Origin: Flaccisagitta enflata
Taxonomy: Eukaryota > Chaetognatha > Sagittoidea > Aphragmophora
Assembly (NCBI GenBank): GCA_965153355.1
Contig: OZ231127.1
Coordinates: 96,596,001 to 96,660,000, forward strand
Direction of reading: 5' to 3'
DNA: 64,000 nt
Positions 49,800-63,294 of this stretch are shown here, piece after piece. Both the position numbers and the translations under genes were made by a program. The first letter of the stretch is position 1. Every line of letters starts with the position of its first letter. The notes under the pieces are model-generated. The model had not been told where the DNA came from. It did no database searches and was given only the letters and a program-made list of their open reading frames with translations.

Positions 49800-49804
49800 T
49801 GTTA
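49800..49804. other. Target-site duplication, right copy (TGTTA)
   Basis: The sequence TGTTACGGTCGG resumes the satellite unit exactly where it was broken at 11909. Confidence 0.75.
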
Positions 49805-50600
49805 CGGTCGGTGTAAAGGTTGAGGGGAATGACCAGTTGTGGTCGGTTGGGGTGGTCGTGATAAGTGGAGAGGGGGGAGGGAGGTGGTGATGTGGTCGAT
49901 GTAAAGGTTGAGGGGAATGACCAGTTGTGGTCGGTTAGGGTGAGCGAGATAAGTGGAGAGGGGGGACTGGGGTGTTACGGTCGGTGTAAAGGTTGAGGGG
50001 AATGACCAGTTGTGGTCGGTTGGGGTGGTCGTGATAAGTGGAGAGGGGGGAGGGAGGTGGTGATGTGGTCGATGTAAAGGTTGAGGGGAATGACCAGTTG
50101 TGGTCGGTTAGGGTGGTCGAGATAAGTGGAGAGGGGGGGAAGAAGGGTGTTGTGGTCGATGTAAAGGTTGAGGGGAATGACCAGTTATGCAGTTGTGGTC
50201 GGTCGGGGTGGTGGTGATATGTGGAGAGGGGGGAGAAGGGCGTTGTCGTCGATGTAAAGGTTGAGGTGAATGTCCAGTCGTGGTCAGTTAGGGTGGTCTA
50301 GATAAGGGAGGAGGTTAAGGTAAATGAGAAGTAGTGTACTTGTGGTCTGATACACAGGTCGAGAAGGGGGGGGGGAGAGTTTGTGGTCGATATACAGGTT
50401 AAGGTGCATGACCAGTTGTGGTCGGTTAGAAAGCGTTGAGGGAGAGGGGTTGTAGTCGATGGTGAGGTCGGGTTGCGTTACCAGTTGTAGTCTGTTTGGT
50501 TGTGATGAGGGAGGGGGTGTTGTGGTCGATGTAAAGGATGAGGTGCATGACCAGTTGTGGTCGATGGTGAGGTTGAGGTAAGTAAGCAGGTCAGGCCGTT
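49800..50600. repeat. 87-88 bp satellite array, right of the insertion
   Basis: Units begin near 49804, 49892, 49979 and 50067, alternating CGGTCGGTGTAAAGG and TGGTCGATGTAAAGG starts, so a dimer of about 175 bp is the higher-order unit. Units become more diverged after 50170. Confidence 0.88.
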
Positions 50601-50940
50601 GATATTGATTGGTTGAGGTTATGATTCGATTACTGAGTCAATAATGTAAAGTTGGCGGAAGTACGTGCAATGGAAGATAAAATCCAAGGGAAGGGGTGCT
50701 GGTCAAGTCATCATGGCGGTGGCCTCAGTGAGAAATGACTTATTTTCACAATTTCAACACGGCGTTGATGTAACGCTGCGCTACGGGATATACAGATGAA
50801 CTGATCAGTGGGATAAACAGATAAACTAGCCAGTGAGATAAACAGATAAACTGACAAACTATACAGATGAATTTTGCCAGAGGTAGGAATGCCGTAAAGG
50901 TGGCAAAGATGAACGAATGATGGAGGACAAAACTATAAAT

Positions 50941-51044
<104 letters not shown>

Positions 51045-51306
51045 TTCCTTCTCTTTCCTTCGCTCTCTTTTTATCGCATTGCACTTTCACTTTATTTTCT
51101 TTTTCTTGGCACAATTTCCGTACTGCGGGCATTAGATGGCATTAGAGGTTAATGTGTCTCATATTTGTCGTCTTCTTGCTTCTGTGCTTTGGTGATTTCT
51201 CTACTCCTCCTCCACCTCCTCCTTCCACCTCCTTCCTCCGCATTTATTTATTTTTTTCATTTCCACTTTTTCGATCGATGCCTTCATGTTTATCTCTAAG
51301 AAACTA

Positions 51307-51380
51307 ATTCGTTCTTCTTCTTCTTCTTCTTCTTCTTCTTCTTCTTCTTCTTCTTCTTCTTCTTCTTCTTCTTCTTCTTC

Positions 51381-51412
<32 letters not shown>

Positions 51413-51605
51413 CTCCTTCTTCTTCTTAATCTCCCTCTCCTTCTTCATCTTCTTCTACATCAGTTTCTTCTTCTTCTTCTACATCTGTTTCTTCGTCTTC
51501 TTCTTCTTCCTCTTCTTCTTCTTCTTCTTCTGCTTCTTCTTCTTCTTCTTCTTCTTCTTCTTCTTCTTCTTCTTCTTCTTCTTCTTCTTCTTCTTCTTCT
51601 TCTTC
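51307..51605. repeat. (TTC)n array, about 300 bp, interrupted
   Basis: Long TTC runs separated by ACATCAGTTTC and related variants. It gives a poly-Glu frame on the minus strand that is not a gene. Confidence 0.95.
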
Positions 51606-51740
51606 ACCTTCTTCCATTATTGGTGATCACTCGTGTGAAAAGGTCGTTGCATCTTGACATCTGCGTCAATTCTGCAACAACCCATTTATGGGATTGATAA
51701 CACCAATACTTTTTCTCTTTTCCTTTTTTAGATATCAACA

Positions 51741-51835
<95 letters not shown>

Positions 51836-51964
51836 TACCATAAGTATGAAATCTTCATCTATTGCTTTCCCTCTCTTTTTTTTCCTTAGATTAGTTTTCC
51901 TATTTCCAAACCTTTTGATTGTTCCCTCCTGCCCTCTCATTGCCGAAAGGAAGGGATGCCATTG

Positions 51965-53350
51965 CAGGGGTAGGTCGTGTTACTTAGAATCTGAGTGGCG
52001 AGAATTTTGAAATTCTCATCATTCAGATTCTTAGTGATGAGAATTATATTCTCATAACTCAGATTGTCTATCTTTCTATCTTTTTCTCATTACTCAGAAT
52101 CTAAGTTATGAGAATTTTTCTCTATTATTTCATTCATTCTTTTTTACCTGTTTGTTTGTTTTGTCTCTCTCTCTCTCTATCTCTCTATTACTCTTTCTAC
52201 TCTCTATATATATATATATATATATATTATATTATATATACTTCTTTCTTCTTCTTTTCTCTCTCTTTCTCTCTCTCTCTCTCTCTTTCTTTCTCTTGTT
52301 CTCTTCTCTACACTTATGCAAAATAACAAAATAAAAAGAAATTATTTTTCTTTAGAGGTAGAATTCTGTCTTGCAAGAATCCCCCTAATGCTTGTCCATT
52401 GGTTAATTGATTAGTATTTCTGACGGAGCTAACAACTAGCTCATTGACCCACTGTTACCAATAACTTGGCTCTATCATCCTAGGTAAAATCACAATTTCG
52501 TAATTGTGGAGTACATGGAATGGACACAGAGACAATGTTTTGACGAACACAGGAGTGAACCGTTACATATGTCCCTGCTCTGACCTCACTACTTTAAAAC
52601 AGCAATGAAGCAGGGCAATGGATACCGCTAACCATATGCAATCCATGGATGCAGACCCTGCCAAAAGGGGTCACCCAATCTGATATACAAGGCCCGGGCA
52701 CCAGTGGAACCTGTGAGAGCGTCTGTGATACAAAAAAAACGAAAAAAGGAAAAAAAGAAAGAAAAAAGGAAAAAAAGAAAAAGAAAAAAAAAAGAAGAAA
52801 AAAAATAGGGATATAAAAACAAAATGAGATAAGAAAGTGAAAAAAAAAGTTCTATCCAAGTTACAAGTTCTGGAGGCTGAAGTTTCAGCACTGGAACAAA
52901 CTTTAAGGCAGTAAAAAAATATTGCAAAAGTTGAAATATTAAGAAAAAAGGAGGGGGCTGAAGAGGGAGGGGAGCCCAACCAAGGGAGCCAGCAAAGGGG
53001 CCCGCCATTTTTCTAGCCAGGCCTGCTTGGATAACTTGCCAGCGTATCGTAAGACTGTCAATCAATGGAGCAAAAAAAAGATAGAGACATAAATTTACAC
53101 ACACACACACATACAAATACAGGGGAAGAAAAAAAAAAGTAAGAGAGAGAAAAGAGAGAGGAAGAGAGACAAAGAGCTAAAAAACACTGAATTTAGAGAA
53201 AAATCTAAGTTATGAGAAAAAGATAGAAAGACAGACAATCTGAGTTATGAGAAATAACAAAATTTTCAAATTCTCATAACATAGAATCTGAGTTATAAGA
53301 AAAATGCTAGATTCTAAGTAACGCGACTTAGAAAAATCTGAATAACGAGA
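51965..53350. mobile_element. Segment of about 1.4 kb bounded by inverted repeats of about 150 bp
   Basis: The left end (51970-52117) has GTTACTTAGAATCTGAGT, TCATAACTCAGATTGTC and AAGTTATGAGAATTT. The right end (53190-53340) has their reverse complements in mirrored order, ending CTAAGTAACGCGAC. Each arm is itself a loose tandem of TCATxACTCAGAATCTAAG-type units. The interior holds CT/TA microsatellites and A-rich sequence, without a transposase. It is a non-autonomous or fold-back element. Confidence 0.6.
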
Positions 53351-53436
53351 TTTTCCCCATTGCAGTAGGGCGACGAACGGACAGACAAGCAGAAAGGCAA
53401 GCGAGAATTGCAGGTGGACAGACGGACGAAAAAAAA

Positions 53437-53529
<93 letters not shown>

Positions 53530-53929
53530 ATCCAGCCTTCTACCACACTGAAACATGGAATATATATGCACTAAGCACTCTTTGTCAATCACTCTTTAGC
53601 TGGCGTGTTTCTCTTCTTATTCTTTTTTCTTTCATTTACAAAGAGCTGGCATTTATTAACTCTGTTTTTTTTTTATTCTTTGCGATATAAAAGCGAGTGA
53701 TATAACCTTCAAGATTATTTTTTCCCATCTCTCTTCTCTCTTTCCCGCTTCAAATCTCTCACTCTGTTTCTGATTCTCTGTTAGGAACTCTTGCTCTGTC
53801 TGTGCGTCTGTCTGTCGGTTTTTCTCTCTGTCTGTCTTTTCGTCCTGTTTGTTTGTCTGTCCGTTAGTCAGTCCGTCATTCAGTCGGTCAGTCAGTCCGT
53901 CAGTCAGTCGGTCAGTCAGTCAGTCAGTC

Positions 53930-54024
<95 letters not shown>

Positions 54025-56674
54025 GTGTTCTCTCATATCACATCCTCTCTCAATTTTGTCTATCTTTTGTTCGCGGTTGTGTTTTCGGCTGTTCCCACCC
54101 TTTGGCTCGGCGCCACTGTTGATGCCAATTCAATCGAGTAAACATTTCTCGTCGAAAATGCGAGTTAGAATGTTTAAAAGAAAGGAAAAAAAGAAAAATA
54201 AGAATGAGGCCAATAATCGATCTCGGAAGGACGAGCAGAGGAAGAATGATCGATTGTCACCAACACATCATTAATTATTGCGCAATGACAAAAGACCGTG
54301 AAAGGAATTGTTGAGATAACTAATCGACTAAGTTGGCTCGAAAGTCGAAACCACATCAGACCATTCATCGAGTTACATTCGAACCCCGCTCTAACGGAAC
54401 CGTCACTAACTGAATTCCGCATATAATGAATGCAAAATTATAGTCCCTTCAACCTTCTATTTCCTATATTGGCTGTAACAGAAATCCGCTTATAACAGAT
54501 AACAAGGCCATCGCGTTAAAAGTCGCGTGCGGCCTTGAAGACTAAAAGACTTAAAGATCTAAAGATAAAACAACTAAAAGCAGGAGCAGTAATGCAAAAA
54601 AACACCCAAAAACGCCGAAAAAAAGCTAATGACCACCAACCAACAGACCGACCGACCGACCAACATAGCGGGTCATAGAGTCGCGTAGCACGCGACTAAA
54701 AAATATTACTCAGCGTTGTAAAACCACATATAGGCAATGATCTATAAGTTATGTTATGTTATGTGATAACTTAAATTTTACCTTATAGGTAATTATTTAT
54801 ATTTTACCTTATAGATAATTATGCTATGATTTATATGTATCTATATGATAGGTGGAACAATATCTCTCACTTTACCCAAACTGAAAAATATGGATGAGGG
54901 CCTTGTGAGCCCTCACTGACTAGTTACTACGCGCATCACTCCCATTTTCAATCTGAGAAATGACAATCACCAAAAGATAACAAAACAATTTTAACATTTG
55001 TTTTAGTTTCCTGTTCTAGTATCTTGGCTTCAACCATAATTTGTAAAATTACCGTAGCTTTAACCATAATTTGTATAATTACAGTTTATTAACCTCGTGA
55101 AGAGAGCCTGAGCCTGATTCAATGCAATCAATGGCTTTGATTTTCCCCCCATCGTCTGACCATTCTTCTTCCTATCATGTTTATTCTTATTCTTTCGTTC
55201 TAGTCTGAGTGTGTTTGTTTACTTAGATGTGTTTTTGGGTACAATGGTGGGAAAAAGAGACTAAAAAAGGATCCCAAATATTCATTTACAAACTTCCCAT
55301 TCTGCAGCGAATGAATACAGCCTAAGGGCCTCTTGAGAGTGGTTGTTTCTTGTAATTTCACCCTCAGGTTAGACCAAACATCTCAAAACAACAAATTTCA
55401 CCTTTTTTCTCTGGTCTGGTATTAATTCCTTTTTTCCTCTGTTCTTGCTTGCTTTCTTTCCCTCTTTCTCTCTCTTTTTCAGTCTTTTTCCTCTTTCTAT
55501 TTTAGCAAATAACTATTTGCATGAGAAACGGTAGAAGCTGGCGCCTTGAGGCTGGCTGCACGCGAAATTGTACACACAGTCAGAGTGCAAAACACAATTA
55601 TTGGAGATAGTCCGTCGCATGCTTCAGGGTCGTGTTGAAACAACCATTCTTAGAGCAGAAAGCAGAGCCTGGACAATGGACAATGTTCAGTAGCCGTTAC
55701 TTCCTTACTAATTTACTTATTAGCCAAGCTGTGACACAGCATGCTCGCTGGCCATTGCACTGATCTACTGCTTTGGAAAGGACGAAATGTTTGATGAATT
55801 CCGCTTGTCATATTTTTCATTTAGAATATGTAAAATACACTGAAAAAAATCTTTTTTTAAGACCTTACAACAAATGAAACTAAAAGGAATTTTTTTGCCC
55901 ATGGAAAGTGTTGATATCATCTCTTTTCATTGCTAAAAAAGCAAAATAATATCCAACTTCATTTCCAGTTGAGTGAAGCTCAAGTTGGGATCGTTTGAAA
56001 AAAGATAATCTTTAAACCGCATTATGCAAATTAGATAATTGATTGTTAAATCGCAAAATTGCTGTCCAACTCACTTATTTTTGTCTTTTTGTGTTATTTT
56101 ACAGTTGATGTTGTCTAGACTTGAGAAAAAGAAGACGACCATAATGGAAAGATGAATCAAATTAGGGGAGTCATATTTGGAACCTAGCTTAATAGTAGGA
56201 TGCTTCATTCCACATCATGAACGGTTGCCATGATTCATTGCCATGAAATCATGTTAGAACTTTCAAACTTTCAAAGCCAAATTATATTATGTTATATTAT
56301 ATTATATTATGTTATAATGTTGTTCATTTAAAAAGAATCAAATTTTGCGCACTGACTTTACTCACACACGTAAAAGCAAAGAAGAAAGAGGAAGACTGGT
56401 CTTTGGGACATGAAAAATGGTTTGTCGATACTACGGCGGCCTTGGCAGTGCTGCAGTAATGGCGGCAGCGGCAGCGGTAAACGCGGATGCGGTAGCGATA
56501 TGGCGGTCTCGGTAGCGGTGAAAGCAGTGGTGGTAGAAGTAGCGGCGTTGGGTGAGAGACACCAGCGTTGAAATTTGAAGCAAAAGATGTGGCAGGAATG
56601 AGAGCAGTGATGATTGCTGTTGTGGCTAGAACTGGCAACGGCAGCAGTAGACACTGCTATCATAAATGTGTGTG

Positions 56675-56905
<231 letters not shown>

Positions 56906-56931
56906 TTCCCTCTCTCTCTCCTTTCCTTTAC

Positions 56932-57147
56932 CTTCGAGTCCTACGATCCTGTATCTCGAGTTTTTGCCGACTTGGCCATTTTTGGGTTCCACACAATGAA
57001 ATCCAGTTGCTCCTCTCCCGAAGTTGCTGCACCAGAATCCTGATCCGGTTTTGTTGGCGATGAGACAAGTCAGACGAACTTTCTCGCCTGCGTTAACTTG
57101 TTGATCTTTGGGACTCGCTGTTATCTGCTGCTCTTGACATGTCACAC
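56932..57147 (-). CDS. Immunoglobulin-like domain exon of a host gene (partial)
   Basis: A 216-base exon (72 codons) lies between a CTCTTCACAG acceptor and a GAAG|GTAAAG donor. It reads CQEQQITASPKDQQVNAGEK, VRLTCLIANKTGSGFWCSN, then FHCVEPK and NSRYRIVGLE. GEKVRLTC is the B-strand/first-cysteine pattern of V/I-set immunoglobulin domains and the second half fits the strands after C. The second conserved Cys of the fold must lie in the next exon, outside what I can join. It is likely part of a secreted or membrane receptor of host origin. This is the only convincing host coding sequence in the window. Confidence 0.6.
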
Positions 57148-59100
<1,953 letters not shown>

Positions 59101-59103
59101 GAC

Positions 59104-59262
59104 TTTTTAGTCGCGGACACGCGACTCTACACCTTGCCATGTCGGTCGGTCGGTAGGTCGGTCGGTAGGTCCGTCACATTTTTGAATTCCGAGCGGTTTT
59201 TGCATTACTGCTCCTGCCCAACCGTCCGCGACTGGATTGCCGTGTATCCGGCCTTGTTTTTC
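59104..59262. repeat. Tetranucleotide-core dispersed repeat (TAGTCGCGG...CGGTCGGT)
   Basis: Starts TTTAGTCGCGGACACGCGAC, has a GGTCGGTCGGTAGGTC core, and ends TGCCCAACCGTCCGCGACTG...CCGGCCTTG. A close relative is at 61695-61880. Fragments lie at 310-420, 8925-9030, 13515-13620, 19240-19285, 28275-28510, 31580-31690, 40562-40615 and 54640-54700, several of them inside introns of the central element. Confidence 0.7.
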
Positions 59263-59464
59263 TAGATGTAACACAATTTTGTGTGCGGTTATTAATCTTT
59301 TTTAGGGGGTTGGTGGGTAAGAAATATTCTTGAATGTGAGTCGCAAACTTGCATCGCTGCTTCATCGATTTCTTTTGGAAACCAGGCATCAAATCTGTAT
59401 TTGTATATTTTTCCGTTTACAAGAAAGAAGCTCAAAACTGCGCTCATACCTTCCAACAGGGAGG

Positions 59465-59721
59465 GGGCGTTTCTAGTCAAAGACGATCGCGTTTTTACGG
59501 GCCACTCGGTCGCTCGCTATGTTTGTTCGCTTGCACCGCTCACTCGCTCCGCAGTGCTCCGCTTCGCTATGCTTGCTTTGCTTGCTTGTTCTGTTCACGG
59601 GCTCGCTCACTCACTTTGCTGACTCCCTTGTGGGACAGTTGAAATTCTTTAATATGTGTTCACGCTGTAGACGCGTTTCACGGGAACAAACGCGTTTTTG
59701 GCGCTCACTAGAAACACGCCC
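59465..59721 (+). mobile_element. MITE-like repeat, copy 3
   Basis: Same ends as the copies at 6445 and 10320 and the same order of internal segments. Slightly more diverged (several C-to-T differences in the CGCTCGCT core). Confidence 0.78.
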
Positions 59722-60222
59722 TCACAAGGAATGTTTCTTTTCCTTGACTCGTCTGCAATCACATGAGTCATTTGGAATTTATGATACAAAGAAACCGGAT
59801 ATAATTCATTTGCATAAAATCTTTTCCTTTTCCAACTTTGATATTCTTTCCGTAGATGGAATTCTTCTGCAAAGAGAAGAAGATTTCTATGTCGCTCTTG
59901 TAACTTGTCTGCCAAATTCAATAAGTAAATGTTTGTCAGTATGATCACTGTTTTTGTTGTTACTCACAAATGTAGATTTTTATTTGCCGTTATACCATAA
60001 AAGGTTTACTTTTTATGCTTTTCTTGTTGAAAAAAAAAAAACAAAAAAAAAAAAAACAACCGATGACTGGTGTTTCGAACATATTTTAGTCAAATGGTGA
60101 CATGATTTCTTTTGCATTTATGCTCACCACCTAACGAGGGTTTTGTGGGGCCTTGTTTTATCTATATCATTGCTATTCTTATCCCTCTCTTTGTTTTCTT
60201 TCTTTTTCTTTCTTCTCCTTTT

Positions 60223-60678
60223 GGGCAGCGGCCCCAAAGGGCCGATGTCCTGTAGAACACAGGGGGGAGTTTCCAGACGTCCGTCCGTCCGTCCGTCCGT
60301 CCGTCTTTCCGTCCCCCCCCCGTTGGCCATCAAGACCTCAAATCTGCCCTCCCAGCCCTCAATTTAGCCTTTGAGGCCTCAAATCAGCCTTCCAGGCTCA
60401 TAATCAGCCCCCTCAGCCTCAAATCTGCCCTCCAGACCTCAAATCTGCCCTCCAGACCTTCAATTAGCCTCTTAAGCATCAAACCAGCCGTCCGTGGCTC
60501 AAATTTGCCCTCAAAACCTCAAATCTGCTCTCCAAGCCTTAATTCTGCCCTCCAGCCTTCAAATATGCCTTCCGTGGCCTAAATTAGTCATCTAGGGCCT
60601 GAAATATGCCCCCTCAGGACGTCTGGAAATTCCCCCCTACGTTCTACAGGACATCGGCCCTTTGGGGCTGCTGCCCTG
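60223..60678. repeat. Inverted-repeat-bounded minisatellite, copy 2
   Basis: The left arm GGGCAGCGGCCCCAAAGGGC...CCTGTAGAACACAGG is answered by CGTTCTACAGGACATCGGCC...GGGGCTGCTGCCC at 60637-60678. The interior is about 20 bp units (CCTCAAATCTGCCCTCCAGA) preceded by a CCGT run. Confidence 0.78.
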
Positions 60679-61334
60679 CTCTCACTCCACTTCATCACTG
60701 AATCACTCCCAGCAGGGCATCGGGTACCGCTGACCATGTGCCGTCCTTGGATGACTAGTTTTGTTCTGTCATTGTTTTCATTTTTTACCTTCGGTTCACC
60801 ACCAGGAGGAATACAATTCCATATTTCTTTTTGTCAGTTTCTTTTGTTTCCATCTAATATTTGTTTCTATTCATATTCTTTTTTATTCTTTTACTTCTTC
60901 TTTGCTGCCTCTTTCTTCACCACAGACAGATGGAAACTTTGTAATTAGTAAATTGAAATAAATTTGAATACTGTCATGGAAAGTTTCTGCTCATTTCCAA
61001 TTTCCTGTTGGAGGAAAAACAGGTGCTGTAACAAAGTTGTTCTCTTTTCTTTTTTCTTTTTTTGGTTTGCAGGTGCCAAATCAAAGTTTGTCCTTGTTTT
61101 TGTCACAAATGCTGGACTGTCAGAATAGAATGAAGCCTGTCGAGCTGCCTTCTTGGCGCGTAATTGGGGCAGCGTGAGACCCTATGGGGCACTAACACTT
61201 TGAGTCTATGAGTCTATGACAATGACATTAAGTGATATCTGCCCGATACTGTTGCGTTTCTTGAGATATCGGGAAAAATAATGATGTTGTAATGATTCTG
61301 AAATTAAACCTTATTGAATCATTCATTGATTCTT

Positions 61335-61452
61335 TGATTCATTGATTCATTCGGTCATTCATTCATCCATTCATTCATTCATTCATTCATTCATTCATTC
61401 ATTCATTCATTCATTCATTCATTCATTCATTCATTCATTCATTCATTCATTC
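61335..61452. repeat. (ATTC)n tetranucleotide array
   Basis: About 28 ATTC units with a few variants at the start. Confidence 0.96.
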
Positions 61453-61694
61453 GATCATTAGTCCAAAGAATATGCGTGTGTGTTTATGCATTTGTTCCAT
61501 GCTTTTCATTTGGAACGTCTAAATTGGCCATATGGGCCTTGTTCCACGATTCCTGCAGCCCCTCAGTCTCTGGTTCCTATCTCCTAATGAGTCTCTTGGC
61601 ACAGCAGATCTAATATTTGATACACTAGAAACAATATCTCTCTCCCTCAGCTATCAGCCTTTATTCTCTGGATCTGCCTCTCTACCTCTTTGGC

Positions 61695-61880
61695 TATTTC
61701 TAGTTGCGGACACGCAATTCTATAAGAGGCTTTGTCGGTCCATTGGACCGTCGGTCCGTCGGTCTTTCGGTCCGTCGGTCCGTCCGTGGACACGAGTCGA
61801 AAAGTGGGAAAACGCACATTACCGCCCCTGCCCACCCGTCCGCAACTGGTATGGGCCGTGTATTCGGCCTTGTTGACTAA
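61695..61880. repeat. Tetranucleotide-core dispersed repeat, second full copy
   Basis: Starts TAGTTGCGGACACGCAATTC, has a CGGTCCGTCGGTC core, and ends CCCACCCGTCCGCAACTGG...CGGCCTTGTT. Confidence 0.7.
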
Positions 61881-62366
61881 TTGCCTAAGTACTGTCTCTC
61901 TCAAACCCGTAACAATGTTACTTCAACGTTGTGAGACTGCCGAGGTGGGTTATATAAGCCTCTCACGAGTCACGGCCATGATGGAGCAATGTCCGCTTGC
62001 AATCATCGTTTGTTTCGTGTTCCATCAATATCATGGAGTGTATTCCATTTCATATGTTTTTCCTCACCTCCACCTCATCATCTCCTCGCAGTCTATCGTA
62101 TCAACTTCATTTTCTCCCCAATCGATCATATTTCCATATTGAACCAATCCGGCGTTTCTCTCGTTTCGGAACATGAGCATCGAGCAATTGCGCAATGTTT
62201 CCTTATGTCATGGACACCATCATATTTTTTCCTCATCCTACCACATTCATGTCTCTTTCTCTAGGCCCATATTCACCATATTTCCCCTATCTTCGTCATT
62301 TCTGAATGCTTCCCATCGTTTCTCCCTCTTTCTCGGGTTTGTAGTACTTTGTTTCAACAAAAACAA

Positions 62367-62533
<167 letters not shown>

Positions 62534-62719
62534 TCCTTCCTCTTCTCCGATTGATAATGATTCACTCTAAGATTTCCCGAAAGATTTGGTTTCTGATGCC
62601 ATCTTATCATCAAACATCTTTCCCTTCAAACACACAACGGCTCATACTCTATCCTCAGCCAATCCCATCGTATCAACATTCCTGCAGTCTCGTTATTGTC
62701 ATCTTCATGATTGTTTCTC

Positions 62720-62970
62720 TATAATTCTTCTTCTTCTTGTTTTTTTTTTTTCTATTTCTACTTATTCTTCTGCTTCTTCATCTTCTTTTTTTTTTTTGCT
62801 CCTCTGTATCCTCTTCTTATTCTTCTTTTTCTTTTTCTTCTTCTTCTTCTTCTTCTTCTTCTTCTTCTTCTTCTTCTTCTTCTTCTTCTTCTTCTTCTTC
62901 TTCTTCTTCTTCTTCTTCTTCTTCTTTTTCTTTTTCTTTTTCTTTTTCTTTTTCTTCTTCTTCTTCTTCT

Positions 62971-63004
<34 letters not shown>

Positions 63005-63294
63005 TTTCTTTTTCTTTTTCTTTTTCTTTTTCTTCTTCTTCTCCTTCTGCTTCTTTTTCTTTTTCTTTTTCTTCTTTTTCTTCTTCTTCTTTTTTTTTCT
63101 TTTCCTTTTTTTTTCTTTTTCTTTTTCCTTTTCCTTTTCCTTTTCCTTTTCCTTTTCCTTTTCTTTTTCTTTTTCTTTTTCCTTTTCTTCTTCTTCTTCT
63201 TCTTCTTCTTCTTCTTCTTCTTCTTCTTCTTCTTTTTCTTCTTCTTCTTCTTCTTCTTCTTCTTCTTTTTCTTCTTCTTCTTCTCCATCTAATC
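62720..63294. repeat. Polypyrimidine tract of about 570 bp: (TTC)n, (TTTTC)n, (CCTTTT)n
   Basis: Alternating TTC, TTTTTC and CCTTTT arrays, almost entirely C and T on the plus strand. It explains the long Ser/Phe/Leu and Lys/Glu/Arg frames. Confidence 0.95.

Noticed and set aside
52628-53116. 162-residue minus-strand frame, hydrophobic and Phe-rich
   Set aside because: It runs through A/G-rich low-complexity DNA inside the inverted-repeat element and lacks any domain.
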